NCBI RefSeq assembly: GCF_900110995.1
Contig: NZ_FOJF01000002.1
Location: 1,612,001 to 1,676,000, forward strand
Reading direction: 5' to 3'
Source of the DNA: Chitinophaga sp. YR573
Lineage (GTDB): Bacteria > Bacteroidota > Bacteroidia > Chitinophagales > Chitinophagaceae
DNA length: 64,000 nucleotides
Shown here: positions 36,998 to 45,773 of the stretch, one piece after another
How positions within the stretch are numbered: the stretch's first letter is position 1
Layout of the letters: every line of letters starts with the position of its first letter
Notes under the pieces: model-generated
Told to the model about the DNA's origin: nothing
Database searches by the model: none
Seen by the model: the letters and a program-made list of their open reading frames with translations, nothing else
Translations under genes and position numbers: made by a program

Positions 36998-37011
36998 GGG
37001 TAACTATTTAA

Positions 37012-38199
37012 TCATATATTAATATAGGTTGTTTCCCGCTGTGCTTTTTCCCACACGGAGGACTGTTGTTTCCGAAGGTACCTGAAGAAGCCTTCATATA
37101 TCGCTACATTCATGAATGTAAAATAAAACGGTATATAACAAGGCTTGAATTTTATATTCTTAGCGGCCAGGAACCATCCCCCTAATGCTAACAGGTAGAA
37201 TCCTATCTGAGCAAAGAAGATGAGACTATAGAACCAGCCGGCAGCGCTGAAAGTCAGTATAGCAGCAGATATCAGCAACAGAGAGAGACTGAGTGGACTC
37301 AGTGTCCAGCGAAGCACCCTATGTGATATATACTGGAATGATAACAACGGATAACGGAAAACGTTCAATAAACTTTTCAGCATAACGATAGACTGGAATC
37401 CACCGGCGCTGATCCTTACTTTGCGTTTATGTTCTTCTGTAATAGAGGTAGACGGCCTTTCCATGGCATATGCATCAGGCGCATAGGCGATACGGTATCC
37501 CTGCTGGTTGATCTTTAATGAAATAATGAAGTCGTCCAGGATAACAGATGTGTCAACCGGGGCAAACAGGCTGGTACGTACAGAGAATAGTTCTCCGGCT
37601 GCACCTACGACCGTATAAAAGGCGGCATCCAGTTTTTTCAGCAGGGATTCATATTTCCAGTAAACACCTTCTGTAGCGGCGGCATTATCTCCATCAGTGG
37701 TTAATACTTTCTTTTCTCCGGCAACACCTCCGGTCTTTTCATCCCGGTAATGTTTCACAATATTTTTTACGGCGGCGGTATTTAACAAGGTATTTGCATC
37801 ACAGAAAATAACGAAAGGAGTCCTTACTATTCTCATCGCTCTGTTAATCGCTGCTGTTTTTCCTTTGCGTTCGTATTCGTGTAATAATGTAATGCGCGGA
37901 TAATTTTGGACAACTTTTTCTGAACCATCTGTGGAACCATCTGTTATAAATATGATCTCCAGTTTTTGTTCGGGGTAGTCCAGTGCTAATGTGTTCTGAA
38001 TCTTCTGGTCTATGAATGCGTGTTCATTATAAGCTGCAATAATGAGGGTGACAGTGGGCTCAAAGACAGTGTCATCCTGCTTCTCCCGCTGCAGCATGCG
38101 CTTACAACGCACTAGTAGTGCTAACAGTAAGCCATATCCGAAGTAGTTGTAAAACAGAATACTAAGACTTATAAAAAATATAATTTTAGACAGTAGCAT
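37012..38199 (-). CDS. Membrane glycosyltransferase family 2
   Basis: This 395-residue protein has an N-terminal helix, a GT-A domain (A-A-Y-N-E-H, D-G-S-T-D-G-S, D-A-N as the D-x-D site, D-D as the acidic pair) and three or four C-terminal helices, like processive or exporter-type GT2 enzymes. The Q-x-x-R-W motif is replaced by K-R-K-V-R-I-S, which argues against classical cellulose/hyaluronan synthase activity. A minus-strand box TAAGTTTG (38233-38226) would put the transcript start near 38219. The ATG at 38199 (M-L-L-S-K) is therefore preferred over 38217, which would be almost leaderless. It forms a two-gene operon with the acyltransferase. Confidence 0.85.
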   Translation of the reverse strand: MLLSKIIFFISLSILFYNYFGYGLLLALLVRCKRMLQREKQDDTVFEPTVTLIIAAYNEHAFIDQKIQNTLALDYPEQKLEIIFITDGSTDGSEKVVQNYPRITLLHEYERKGKTAAINRAMRIVRTPFVIFCDANTLLNTAAVKNIVKHYRDEKTGGVAGEKKVLTTDGDNAAATEGVYWKYESLLKKLDAAFYTVVGAAGELFSVRTSLFAPVDTSVILDDFIISLKINQQGYRIAYAPDAYAMERPSTSITEEHKRKVRISAGGFQSIVMLKSLLNVFRYPLLSFQYISHRVLRWTLSPLSLSLLLISAAILTFSAAGWFYSLIFFAQIGFYLLALGGWFLAAKNIKFKPCYIPFYFTFMNVAIYEGFFRYLRKQQSSVWEKAQRETTYINI

Positions 38200-38225
38200 A
38201 ATATGTTGGGGGGACATTACAGCAA

Positions 38226-38233
38226 CAAACTTA
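38226..38233 (-). promoter_or_regulatory. -7 promoter box for the GT2/acyltransferase operon
   Basis: The minus strand reads TAAGTTTG, an exact TAnnTTTG match, 9 nt upstream of the longer open frame and about 27 nt upstream of the preferred ATG at 38199. A TCTG about 22 nt further upstream is a weak -33 candidate. Confidence 0.45.
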
Positions 38234-38669
38234 AATAAGAATTATTATTGCTTCGACAGATGCGTGTACAGAAAACCACTTTTTGATATCGTTCACAGAA
38301 CAATTCATACCGTTTACGAAGAATTCTTGACCATTTACCAGATTAATAATATTATAAAATAATTATTATTATACTTTTACGCAGGATTTCGAATAAAAGC
38401 CATCAAGTATTTAGGGTTACGTTAAGAAAAAAATCTTTCTGATAATTTTCTTGTACTATTCAGGAATAATAAATATTTTTACCTGAGTTTTGATAAGCCC
38501 AACATAATCTTTACCATCTCCTCTGAAATTCAGCAAAACCAATTTATCCTGAAAGAACTATCGTTGCAGTATTTGCGTGTTCCCGCAATTCTGGTTACGA
38601 CGTTCGCACGGTGATAATCACTTTACCTTATCCTCCTGGAAGATCAAGAAAGAACCATTTACCCACTTT

Positions 38670-38684
38670 GTAACATATTGTTAC
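38670..38684. promoter_or_regulatory. 15-bp dyad upstream of the receiver gene
   Basis: GTAACA-TAT-TGTTAC is a perfect 6-3-6 inverted repeat 45 bp before the ATG at 38730. Its position and symmetry suit a dimeric regulator, but a chance dyad cannot be excluded in AT-rich DNA. Confidence 0.3.
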
Positions 38685-38729
38685 GAATGGAGAGTTCATG
38701 GATTTATTATTTTCTTAAACTGGAGTTAA

Positions 38730-39119
38730 ATGAAGAAGAAGACAATTTTAGTAGTGGATGATAGTGCCCCAATGAGGATTTTACTTGAAGCAATGCTTGG
38801 TCATAAATATAAAGTTTTTGCGGCTACAGACGGACTGGTGGCTACTATGTGGTTATCTAACGGAAATATGCCCGACATGATTATTACAGATATACAAATG
38901 CCAAATATTGACGGATGGCAGCTGGCAAAGAATTTATCAGGTAATGCATTGTATAGCGATATCCCCATTATAGTATTAACAGGAATGGACTTAAATAATA
39001 ATACACCTATATATCCAAATGTAGCACGGGTAATGAACAAGCCTTTTGACCCCGTAAGGCTGATTGAGATTGTGGATCAATACCTGATGGCAAGACAGCC
39101 TGTGAGTATAGCAGGTTGA
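38730..39119 (+). CDS. Stand-alone CheY-like response-regulator receiver
   Basis: This 129-residue single-domain protein has all receiver residues: acidic pair Asp10-Asp11, phospho-acceptor Asp54 (I-I-T-D-I-Q-M-P), Thr84 (V-L-T-G) and Lys104 (N-K-P-F-D-P). No output domain follows, so it acts through protein contact or phospho-relay. It is the first gene of the plus-strand exopolysaccharide operon, 65 bp before a sugar transferase that itself carries a degenerate receiver. No histidine kinase is in the window, so its phosphodonor is unknown. Confidence 0.9.
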   Translation: MKKKTILVVDDSAPMRILLEAMLGHKYKVFAATDGLVATMWLSNGNMPDMIITDIQMPNIDGWQLAKNLSGNALYSDIPIIVLTGMDLNNNTPIYPNVARVMNKPFDPVRLIEIVDQYLMARQPVSIAG

Positions 39120-39184
39120 TTTACGCCCCAGGAGAGAATACAATAACCATTGTGACTAACGTCAATTAAGTAAACCGAACACAT

Positions 39185-40315
39185 ATGATATCAAATTTAC
39201 CCTTAAATCCACCAGAGGCAAGGAGGAAGGCTGAAACGAAGGTCATTTCCCTGTCATCCAGCACTGTTAAGCGGTATAAGCTATGTATCGGCAACAACAG
39301 CTATTTCGACAGGCTGGCAGATGTATCAGAAGAATACGTATTTATAGTACAGAATGCTCAGTTATCCCTGAATGTATTGAAAGATCAGTTATATAATGGA
39401 ATTATTCCTTCCTTCATTATATATACTGTAGACCATCGTTTGTCCGGCCTTAGTAAGTTTAAGAAATTTCTTCGCTCAAATCCTTTACTCGAGTCTGTAC
39501 CCCTGTTTGTTTATACAGAAACGATTACACACGAAATAAAACAAGGTCTGCGTAAAGTAGGCGGCATTGATGATATTATTACCCCCGATGTTACCCCTGA
39601 AGCTTTTGAGGACAAGTTTAATATTGCCAGAAGCATCCGCGAAATGGCACGTAAAGCGGCTAAGAAAGGTCGTATCTACAGACCTGGCCACTACATTAAT
39701 TATTCTTTCAAACGTGTGCTGGATATCACTATTGCCGGTACTGCGCTCTTATTACTGAGCCCTGTATTCCTGGTGATTGCCGTAATGATAAAGGTGGAAT
39801 CAAAAGGCCCTGTTTTTTATATATCACATCGTGCAGGTAACCGTTACCGGATCTTTAAGTTTTATAAGTTCCGTACGATGGTACCTGATGCGGACAAGCA
39901 GGTTGCACAGATGATGCAGTCTAACCAGTATGATACAAATGGCGCTGGTCCGGTTTTCTTTAAAGTAACTAATGATCCGAGAGTAACCAGTTTGGGTACC
40001 TTTTTAAGGAATACCAGTCTGGATGAAATTCCTCAGTTGCTCAACGTAATTCTGGGAGATATGTCGCTGGTAGGTAATCGCCCGCTGCCATTATATGAAG
40101 CAGCTACGCTTACTACAGATGATTTTGCGGGTCGCTTTATAGCTCCTGCAGGCATCACCGGATTATGGCAGATCAAGAAACGTGGTAACAAGGATATGAG
40201 TGTGAAGGAAAGGATCAGCCTTGATATAAATTATGCTGAAAAGCATTCCGTGCTGTATGATATGTGGATACTGGCAAATACACCAGGTGCCATGCGGCAG
40301 AAAAATAATGTATAA
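39185..40315 (+). CDS. Initiating sugar-phosphate transferase with N-terminal pseudo-receiver
   Basis: This 376-residue protein has a C-terminal half (about 170-376) that is a bacterial sugar transferase. It has a re-entrant hydrophobic helix (about 179-202), K-F-R-T-M (228-232), S-L-D-E-I-P-Q-L (278-285) and V-G-N-R-P-L-P. It transfers a sugar phosphate to undecaprenyl phosphate, the first step of repeat-unit synthesis. The N-terminal region (about 30-150) aligns by eye with the preceding receiver along its length. Its acidic pair is Asn37-Asn38, the phospho-Asp site is lost (Y-T-V-D-H-R-L-S-G) and the Lys site is T-P-D-V-T-P. Usual family members have four helices or nothing there. The pseudo-receiver call is inference from the alignment. 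Confidence 0.85.
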   Translation: MISNLPLNPPEARRKAETKVISLSSSTVKRYKLCIGNNSYFDRLADVSEEYVFIVQNAQLSLNVLKDQLYNGIIPSFIIYTVDHRLSGLSKFKKFLRSNPLLESVPLFVYTETITHEIKQGLRKVGGIDDIITPDVTPEAFEDKFNIARSIREMARKAAKKGRIYRPGHYINYSFKRVLDITIAGTALLLLSPVFLVIAVMIKVESKGPVFYISHRAGNRYRIFKFYKFRTMVPDADKQVAQMMQSNQYDTNGAGPVFFKVTNDPRVTSLGTFLRNTSLDEIPQLLNVILGDMSLVGNRPLPLYEAATLTTDDFAGRFIAPAGITGLWQIKKRGNKDMSVKERISLDINYAEKHSVLYDMWILANTPGAMRQKNNV

Positions 40316-40339
40316 AATTTAATCATCACCGAATACTAT

Positions 40340-41251
40340 ATGAGTTTCAAGAACCAGACACCATTGGTGTCTATTATTGCCCTGAACTATAACCAGACAA
40401 CTGTTACGTGCGAGTTCCTGGAGTCTACCAAGAAGTTAACCTATAGCAATTTTGAAACAATTGTTGTTGATAATGGCTCTAAAGTAGATCCTACTCAGCA
40501 GATCGAAGCTGGTAATTATCCAAATATCAGGCTGATACTTAGTCCTGTTAATCTTGGATTTACAGGAGGTAATAACCTTGGCATAGAACAAGCCAAAGGG
40601 GATTACATCTTCATTGTAAACAATGATACTGAAGTTACGCCAGACCTGATAGAACATTTGTTAAGTCCGTTTTTTGAGGATGCTGCCATTGGTGTAGTAT
40701 GCCCCAAAATCCGTTTTTATTCTCATCCCAATGTGATCCAGTATGCCGGCTTTCACAAAATGAACCTGCTTACCGGACGTACCTGGGCAGTAGGAAGTAA
40801 GGAAGAGGATAAAGGACAACACAATGTTTCCGGTACTACCTGGTGTGCACATGGTGCCGCTATGATGGTGAAACGTGAAGTGATTGAAAAGGTAGGCAGG
40901 TTTGCAGATAAATTCTTTATCTATTACGAAGAATCTGACTGGTCCGCACGCATTTTACGTGCAGGATACAAGATCTATTATAATGCAGACGGACTGATTT
41001 TCCATAAAGAGTCTATCACTATGGGGAAAGAAAGTCCGGTGAAAGCATACTATCACACGCGCAACCGTATCCTGTATATGCGCAGGAATACGAACAAGCT
41101 GCAGCTGACTGCTTTCCTGTTCTTTTTCAGTTTTCTTACATTCCCCAAAGCTGTTCTTACATATGCGATGAAAGGACAGTTCGAACATTTAAAATCATTT
41201 ATAAGGGGGACTTCCTGGAATCTAACCAATTCAAGTTATTCACCTGTTTAA
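40340..41251 (+). CDS. Glycosyltransferase family 2 (rhamnosyltransferase-like)
   Basis: This 303-residue cytoplasmic GT-A enzyme has V-S-I-I-A-L-N-Y-N at the start, V-V-D-N-G-S, the N-L-G-F-T-G-G-N-N-L-G-I segment typical of WbbL/RfbF-like transferases, and N-N-D-T as the metal site. E-E-S-D-W near 190 is the acidic region for catalysis. A hydrophobic C-terminal stretch may anchor it to the membrane. It would add the second or later sugar to the lipid-linked chain. It lies 24 bp after the initiating transferase and 10 bp before the epimerase gene. Confidence 0.9.
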   Translation: MSFKNQTPLVSIIALNYNQTTVTCEFLESTKKLTYSNFETIVVDNGSKVDPTQQIEAGNYPNIRLILSPVNLGFTGGNNLGIEQAKGDYIFIVNNDTEVTPDLIEHLLSPFFEDAAIGVVCPKIRFYSHPNVIQYAGFHKMNLLTGRTWAVGSKEEDKGQHNVSGTTWCAHGAAMMVKREVIEKVGRFADKFFIYYEESDWSARILRAGYKIYYNADGLIFHKESITMGKESPVKAYYHTRNRILYMRRNTNKLQLTAFLFFFSFLTFPKAVLTYAMKGQFEHLKSFIRGTSWNLTNSSYSPV

Positions 41252-41261
41252 ATAATACACT

Positions 41262-42287
41262 ATGACAAAGATAACATCACTCGTTACCGGCGGAGCCGGA
41301 TTTATTGGCTCACATGTTGTAAAACATTGTCTTGCACTGGGACATGAAGTTATTGTGCTGGACGATCTGAGCGGCGGATTTGAAGACCACATTCCTGCAG
41401 GAGCTGTATTTGTGCAGGGTTCTGTATCTGATGAGAACCTGGTTACAAGCCTGTTTGAAGAATACCGTTTTGATTATGTATATCACCTGGCTGCTTATGC
41501 TGCTGAGGGGTTATCACATTTTATCCGCCGGTTCAATTATAACAATAACCTGATCGGTAGTATCAATCTGATCAACGAGTCTATAAAACATAAAGTAAAA
41601 TGTTTTGTATTCACTTCTTCTATCGCTGTATATGGCGCAGGCCAGTTACCAATGCGTGAGGAAATGACGCCAATGCCGGAAGATCCATACGGTGTATCTA
41701 AATACGCTGTAGAACTGGACCTGAAAGCTGCACACGAAATGTTTGGTCTGAACTATGTAGTGTTCCGTCCACATAACGTATACGGCGAAAACCAGAACAT
41801 TGGTGATAAATACCGTAACGTGATCGGCATCTTCATGAATCAGATCATGCAGAAACAGCCCCTCACTATATTTGGTGATGGTGAACAGACCAGGGCTTTC
41901 AGTTATATCGATGATGTAGCTATTCCCATCACGAACAGTGTGAATATTCCTGCTGCTTACAACCAGGTATTTAATATTGGTGCTGATAAACCTTATACCG
42001 TGAATGAACTGGTGAAAGTGGTAGGTGATTGCTTCGGTGTTACTCCGGATGTTAAACATCTGCAGGCACGTAATGAAGTAATGCATGCTTATTCCGATCA
42101 TACAAAAGCACATGGTGTATTTGGAGAAGGAAGTGGTGTGAGTTTACTGGATGGTATCAAACGTATGGCTGCATGGGCTGCTAAAGTTGGCGCACGCAAG
42201 AGCAAGGAGTTTGAAAACATCGAGATCTACGAGAAACTGCCTCAGGGCTGGGAAAAGAAACCACAGCCGGAAACAATTCCTGCATAA
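41262..42287 (+). CDS. NAD-dependent nucleotide-sugar epimerase/dehydratase
   Basis: This 341-residue extended short-chain dehydrogenase has the Rossmann motif G-G-A-G-F-I-G (10-16), Ser in F-T-S-S (117-120), and the catalytic Y143-x3-K147 (Y-G-V-S-K). F-R-P-H-N-V-Y-G follows. It is most like UDP-glucose 4-epimerases (GalE-like), though UDP-glucuronate or GlcNAc epimerases look similar. It would supply a sugar nucleotide for the polymer. Its stop overlaps the next start (TAATG), so it is coupled to the GT4 gene. The C-terminus has an extra charged tail of about 25 residues. Confidence 0.88.
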   Translation: MTKITSLVTGGAGFIGSHVVKHCLALGHEVIVLDDLSGGFEDHIPAGAVFVQGSVSDENLVTSLFEEYRFDYVYHLAAYAAEGLSHFIRRFNYNNNLIGSINLINESIKHKVKCFVFTSSIAVYGAGQLPMREEMTPMPEDPYGVSKYAVELDLKAAHEMFGLNYVVFRPHNVYGENQNIGDKYRNVIGIFMNQIMQKQPLTIFGDGEQTRAFSYIDDVAIPITNSVNIPAAYNQVFNIGADKPYTVNELVKVVGDCFGVTPDVKHLQARNEVMHAYSDHTKAHGVFGEGSGVSLLDGIKRMAAWAAKVGARKSKEFENIEIYEKLPQGWEKKPQPETIPA

Positions 42288-43420
42288 TGCGGAGTGATAA
42301 AAAAATAAAGGTATTACAGGCTATCCGCCAGGGTATGGTGGGTGGTGGGGAATCCCATGTACTCAGTCTTGTAAACGCGCTGGATAAGGCTCTTTTTGAA
42401 CCGGTAGTACTGTCTTTTACAGATGGTCCCATGATCACGCGCTTACAGGAAATGGGCATACGCCATTATGTAATACCCTCTCTCAAGCCTTTTGATGTAT
42501 CGTGCTGGATGCAGGTGAAATCACTGATCCGGGAAGAAGAAATAGATATTGTACATGCGCACGGGTCCCGTGCCGCAAGCAACCTTTTTCTCCCTGCAAA
42601 ATTAAGTGGTCGTCCTTTGCTCTATACCATACACGGCTGGTCATTTCATGATGACCAGCCATATCTGCAAAAGCAGTTGAGGGTATGGTCAGAAATGCTG
42701 CTTACCAAAGGTACCCGGGCTAATATTTCCGTATCAGCCTCTAACAGGGATACCGGTGTGAAGCATTTTCCGGGCTTTAGATCGACGGTTATTAATAATG
42801 GTATAGATCTGGAACGTTTTAATCCGGATGTAACACTGACCGACGTACGAAAAGAACTGAATATTCCGGCACATCATACCGTAGTAGGGTATATCGCCAG
42901 GATTACCGTACAGAAAGACCCTATTACGATGGTACATGCCTTTAAGGCAGTACTGGAACAGCAGAAAGATATTACACTGCTGGTAGTAGGAGAGGGCGAT
43001 ATGCAGCAGGAAATGACAGAGACCGCACAGATGCTGGGCATCAGTGATCATGTAGTATTTTGTCCATTCCGCCCGGATGTACCGGAACTGCTACAGGCTA
43101 TTGATATTTATTGTCTGCCTTCTTTGTGGGAAGGTTTGCCTATAGGCCTGCTGGAAGCAATGGCGATGCGTAAAGCCGTTATTGTTACAGCGGTAGACGG
43201 CTCTAAAGAAATTGTAGCCGACGGGCAGAACGGCCTGTTGGTACCAGCCAGAGATCCGGCACAACTGGCTGCTGCAATCATACGCCTGCATGTGGATGTA
43301 TTGCTGAGGCATTCATTGCAGCAGGCAGCCGCAGAAACAGTGAACCTCCATTATTGTGTACAGGGCATGACCCGTCAGGTGGAAACATTGTACCAGGGCG
43401 TGCTGGATCATAAAAATTAA
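42287..43420 (+). CDS. Glycosyltransferase family 4
   Basis: This 377-residue GT-B enzyme has an N-terminal G-G-G-E-S-H-V acceptor-side motif and V-H-A-H-G-S. The C-terminal half has V-V-G-E-G-D, P-F-R-P-D-V and the retaining signature E-G-L-P-I-G-L-L-E-A-M-A (E-x7-E). It is cytoplasmic or peripheral on the inner membrane and adds one sugar to the growing repeat unit. It overlaps the epimerase gene by one base and lies 3 bp before the methyltransferase gene. Sugar specificity cannot be read. Confidence 0.92.
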   Translation: MRSDKKIKVLQAIRQGMVGGGESHVLSLVNALDKALFEPVVLSFTDGPMITRLQEMGIRHYVIPSLKPFDVSCWMQVKSLIREEEIDIVHAHGSRAASNLFLPAKLSGRPLLYTIHGWSFHDDQPYLQKQLRVWSEMLLTKGTRANISVSASNRDTGVKHFPGFRSTVINNGIDLERFNPDVTLTDVRKELNIPAHHTVVGYIARITVQKDPITMVHAFKAVLEQQKDITLLVVGEGDMQQEMTETAQMLGISDHVVFCPFRPDVPELLQAIDIYCLPSLWEGLPIGLLEAMAMRKAVIVTAVDGSKEIVADGQNGLLVPARDPAQLAAAIIRLHVDVLLRHSLQQAAAETVNLHYCVQGMTRQVETLYQGVLDHKN

Positions 43421-43423
43421 ATC

Positions 43424-44197
43424 ATGACAACTACACCTGCTTTAACATACGAATACGACCGGATCGCGGACCGGAAGCGACTGGATTTTATCAGTGACGC
43501 TATCAGCGGCAAAGCACAATCCCAGGCTAAAATACTGGATGTAGGTTGCGGCAATGGCGTTATCAGCCGTCATCTCGGTAAACTCGGATTTAATGTGCTG
43601 GGTATCGATGTAAGTGAACAAACTATTGAACGCGCCCGCACACTGAATACACTACCGAATGTACAGTTTGAAGTGATCAGCGCTGAACAGCTGGTAGCAC
43701 AGGGTGATACCTTCGATGCTATCATCTGCAGTGAAGTGCTGGAACATCTCCAGGACCCATCCTCCTTACTGAAAGTATTACATCAATCTCTGAAACCAGA
43801 CGGATTACTGATCGTAACCGTACCTAATGGCAGCGGACCACGTGAATTGTTTGTGACCCGTCCTGTACTGAAAATGCGTGAGAGCAATAACTGGGCATGG
43901 AAAGCAGTGGTGAAGGTAAAAACTGCTCTGGGATATACCGGTACCACCGTACAATCCGCAGCAGATAACCTGGACCATGTGCAGTTCTTCAAAAAATCAG
44001 ATCTGGAAGTATTATCCTCTGAGAATAATTTCAGAATAGTACGTTTTGGTAAAGCGAATTTTATAGAGGATGTATTTCCTTTCTCTTTTGCTGCCAAAAA
44101 AATCCGCAGCCTTCAGTGGCTCGACTGTAAAATTGCAGATGCACTGCCATACCGGTTTACCGGAGGATTCTTTTCAGTTTGGGAAAAAGCTAAATGA
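43424..44197 (+). CDS. SAM-dependent methyltransferase, class I
   Basis: This 257-residue protein has motif I I-L-D-V-G-C-G-N-G (39-47), the acidic residue G-I-D-V-S after beta-2, and the later motif D-A-I-I-C-S-E-V-L-E-H-L, as in UbiG/Methyltransf_11-type enzymes. In a polysaccharide operon it most likely methylates a sugar or caps chain ends, but a small-molecule substrate is possible. It starts 3 bp after the GT4 gene and overlaps the following GT2 by 4 bp (ATGA). Confidence 0.85.
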   Translation: MTTTPALTYEYDRIADRKRLDFISDAISGKAQSQAKILDVGCGNGVISRHLGKLGFNVLGIDVSEQTIERARTLNTLPNVQFEVISAEQLVAQGDTFDAIICSEVLEHLQDPSSLLKVLHQSLKPDGLLIVTVPNGSGPRELFVTRPVLKMRESNNWAWKAVVKVKTALGYTGTTVQSAADNLDHVQFFKKSDLEVLSSENNFRIVRFGKANFIEDVFPFSFAAKKIRSLQWLDCKIADALPYRFTGGFFSVWEKAK

Positions 44198-45408
44198 TTA
44201 TGCTTACAATTCTATTAGCCATCTTTATAGCTGTACAGCTTTTGCTGGCAGCCTACCTGCTGCAACCGGCTTTTTTATTACTGGTGTATGGTTGTAAAAG
44301 AATAGCAGCGCTGTTCGTTAAAAAGCAGGAAACAGATGAATCTGATACTGCTAAGAATTTCTCTTTTGCAGTGATCGTCACTGCCCATAAAAATCTGGAG
44401 CTGGTACCCCCGCTTGTTGACTCCGTGCTGAAACAAACTTACCGTCACTTTAAGGTATATGTAGTGGCGGATGGTTGTGAGCAAACTGATATTGGGTATA
44501 ATAACCACCCGCAGGTAAAAGTACTTGCCCCCGAAGTACCACTCAATGCAAAGATCCGTTCTATTGACTATGCGATCAACAATTTTGATCAGTCGCATGA
44601 TGCGCTGATCATCCTGGATGCTGATAACCTGGTACATCCGGATTACCTGTCTGTACTGAATAAATATTTCAATAAAGGATACCGCGCTGTACAAACAAAT
44701 ATGCTGGCGAAAAACAACGATAGCATCTATGCAAAACTGGATGCTGCGGGTAACTATTTCAGCAATTTCGTAGACAGGCGTATGCGTATGGAGCTGGGTT
44801 TATCTGCCAATATCTGGGGCCTGGGTATCGCTATTGAAACAGCTTTATATAAAGAAGTGATCTATCGTAATTTCCTGGGTGGATTTGATAAAAAGATCCA
44901 GGCAGATATTGTTAAGCTGATCCCTCAGCTGGCATATGCAGAAGATGCGATGGTGTACGATGAGAAAATAGATAGCGGAGATGCATTGGAAACACAGCGT
45001 ACCCGTTGGATCAATGCCTACTTTAAATATTTCAAATACGGCTGGGATGTATTTGCAACAGGACTTAAACGCGGTAACTTTAACCTGCTGTTCTTTGGGT
45101 TCAACTTATTACGTCCCCCCTTATTTTTACAGATCAGTGTTGCCGGAATATTTGCATTACTTAATTTCTGGATAGCACCCACTCTTACTATTGCATGGAT
45201 TGCCATCTTCATCATTTTCCCGCTTTCCTTCCTGGCAATTGTTGCCGTAATGAGTACGGATAAAGGGGTGGTAAAATCCCTGTTATATCTTCCACTTGTT
45301 TTTTTAAGACAGATAAGAGCATTCCTGCATATCGGGAGGGCTAACAAGGCATTTCTTCAGACACAGAATAATAAAGTGATTTATATTGAAGACCTCCTGA
45401 AGAAATAA
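44194..45408 (+). CDS. Membrane glycosyltransferase family 2 with Q-x-x-R-W motif
   Basis: This 404-residue protein has an N-terminal helix, a GT-A domain with V-V-A-D-G-C, D-A-D-N as the metal site, the acidic pair Y-A-E-D, and Q-R-T-R-W, which fits Q-x-x-R-W. C-terminal helices (about 290-360) complete the topology. This set of motifs belongs to processive GT2 enzymes such as cellulose or hyaluronan synthase, so it may polymerise or add a long chain. It is the last gene of the plus-strand operon and is followed after 14 bp by a strong terminator. A single-addition role is also possible. Confidence 0.85.
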   Translation: MIMLTILLAIFIAVQLLLAAYLLQPAFLLLVYGCKRIAALFVKKQETDESDTAKNFSFAVIVTAHKNLELVPPLVDSVLKQTYRHFKVYVVADGCEQTDIGYNNHPQVKVLAPEVPLNAKIRSIDYAINNFDQSHDALIILDADNLVHPDYLSVLNKYFNKGYRAVQTNMLAKNNDSIYAKLDAAGNYFSNFVDRRMRMELGLSANIWGLGIAIETALYKEVIYRNFLGGFDKKIQADIVKLIPQLAYAEDAMVYDEKIDSGDALETQRTRWINAYFKYFKYGWDVFATGLKRGNFNLLFFGFNLLRPPLFLQISVAGIFALLNFWIAPTLTIAWIAIFIIFPLSFLAIVAVMSTDKGVVKSLLYLPLVFLRQIRAFLHIGRANKAFLQTQNNKVIYIEDLLKK

Positions 45409-45422
45409 GTATCTTTGGGATC

Positions 45423-45455
45423 ACCGCTCCATCTTCTGATGGGGCGGTTTTCATT
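45423..45455 (+). terminator. Intrinsic terminator of the exopolysaccharide operon
   Basis: An 11-bp stem with one wobble (45423-45433 with 45438-45448), a 4-nt loop and a TTTCATTT tail lies 14 bp after the GT2 stop. It ends the seven-gene plus-strand operon. Confidence 0.8.
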
Positions 45456-45471
45456 TATAAGATACTGAACC

Positions 45472-45765
45472 ATGGAACACAAAATTAATCTCGCCTTACA
45501 GATCCTACCATCTGTGCCCAGTGAACAGGTATATGCTGTTGTAGATGAAGCCATCGCCGTGATACAGGCATCCGGGCTTAAATACCGTGTATGCCCTTTT
45601 GAAACAGTAATAGAGGGCACTTACGAAGAAACCATGGAGGTTGTCCGTAAGGCCCAGGAAGTATGTTTTAAAGCAGGCGCTTCGCAACTGCTGGTATATA
45701 TTAAAATGCAGATCAAAAAAGATATGGATGTCCATATCGAGGATAAAACCGGCAAATACGACTGA
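45472..45765 (+). CDS. MTH1187/YkoF-like thiamine-binding family protein
   Basis: This 97-residue protein has the ferredoxin-like fold of the MTH1187 (DUF77) family: I-N-L-A-L-Q-I-L-P near the start, Y-x-V-x-P-F-E-T-V-I-E-G in the middle and A-S-Q-L-L-V-Y-I-K-M at the end. Relatives bind thiamine or thiamine-like ligands and form tetramers. It stands alone between the operon terminator and the palindromic element, and its link to the polysaccharide genes is probably only positional. The role in the cell is unknown. Confidence 0.8.
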   Translation: MEHKINLALQILPSVPSEQVYAVVDEAIAVIQASGLKYRVCPFETVIEGTYEETMEVVRKAQEVCFKAGASQLLVYIKMQIKKDMDVHIEDKTGKYD

Positions 45766-45773
45766 TTACGTTT

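Larger units (their letters stand above)
38218..38729. other. 512-bp divergent intergenic region
   Basis: This is the longest gene-free stretch in the window. It separates the minus-strand GT2 operon from the plus-strand receiver/exopolysaccharide operon. The first half is very AT-rich (runs of TTATTATT around 38340-38375). The second half is more mixed and ends with a small dyad at 38670-38684. No convincing frame on either strand and no strong hairpin with a T tract were seen. It probably holds promoters for both operons and may give the receiver mRNA a long leader. Confidence 0.6.
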
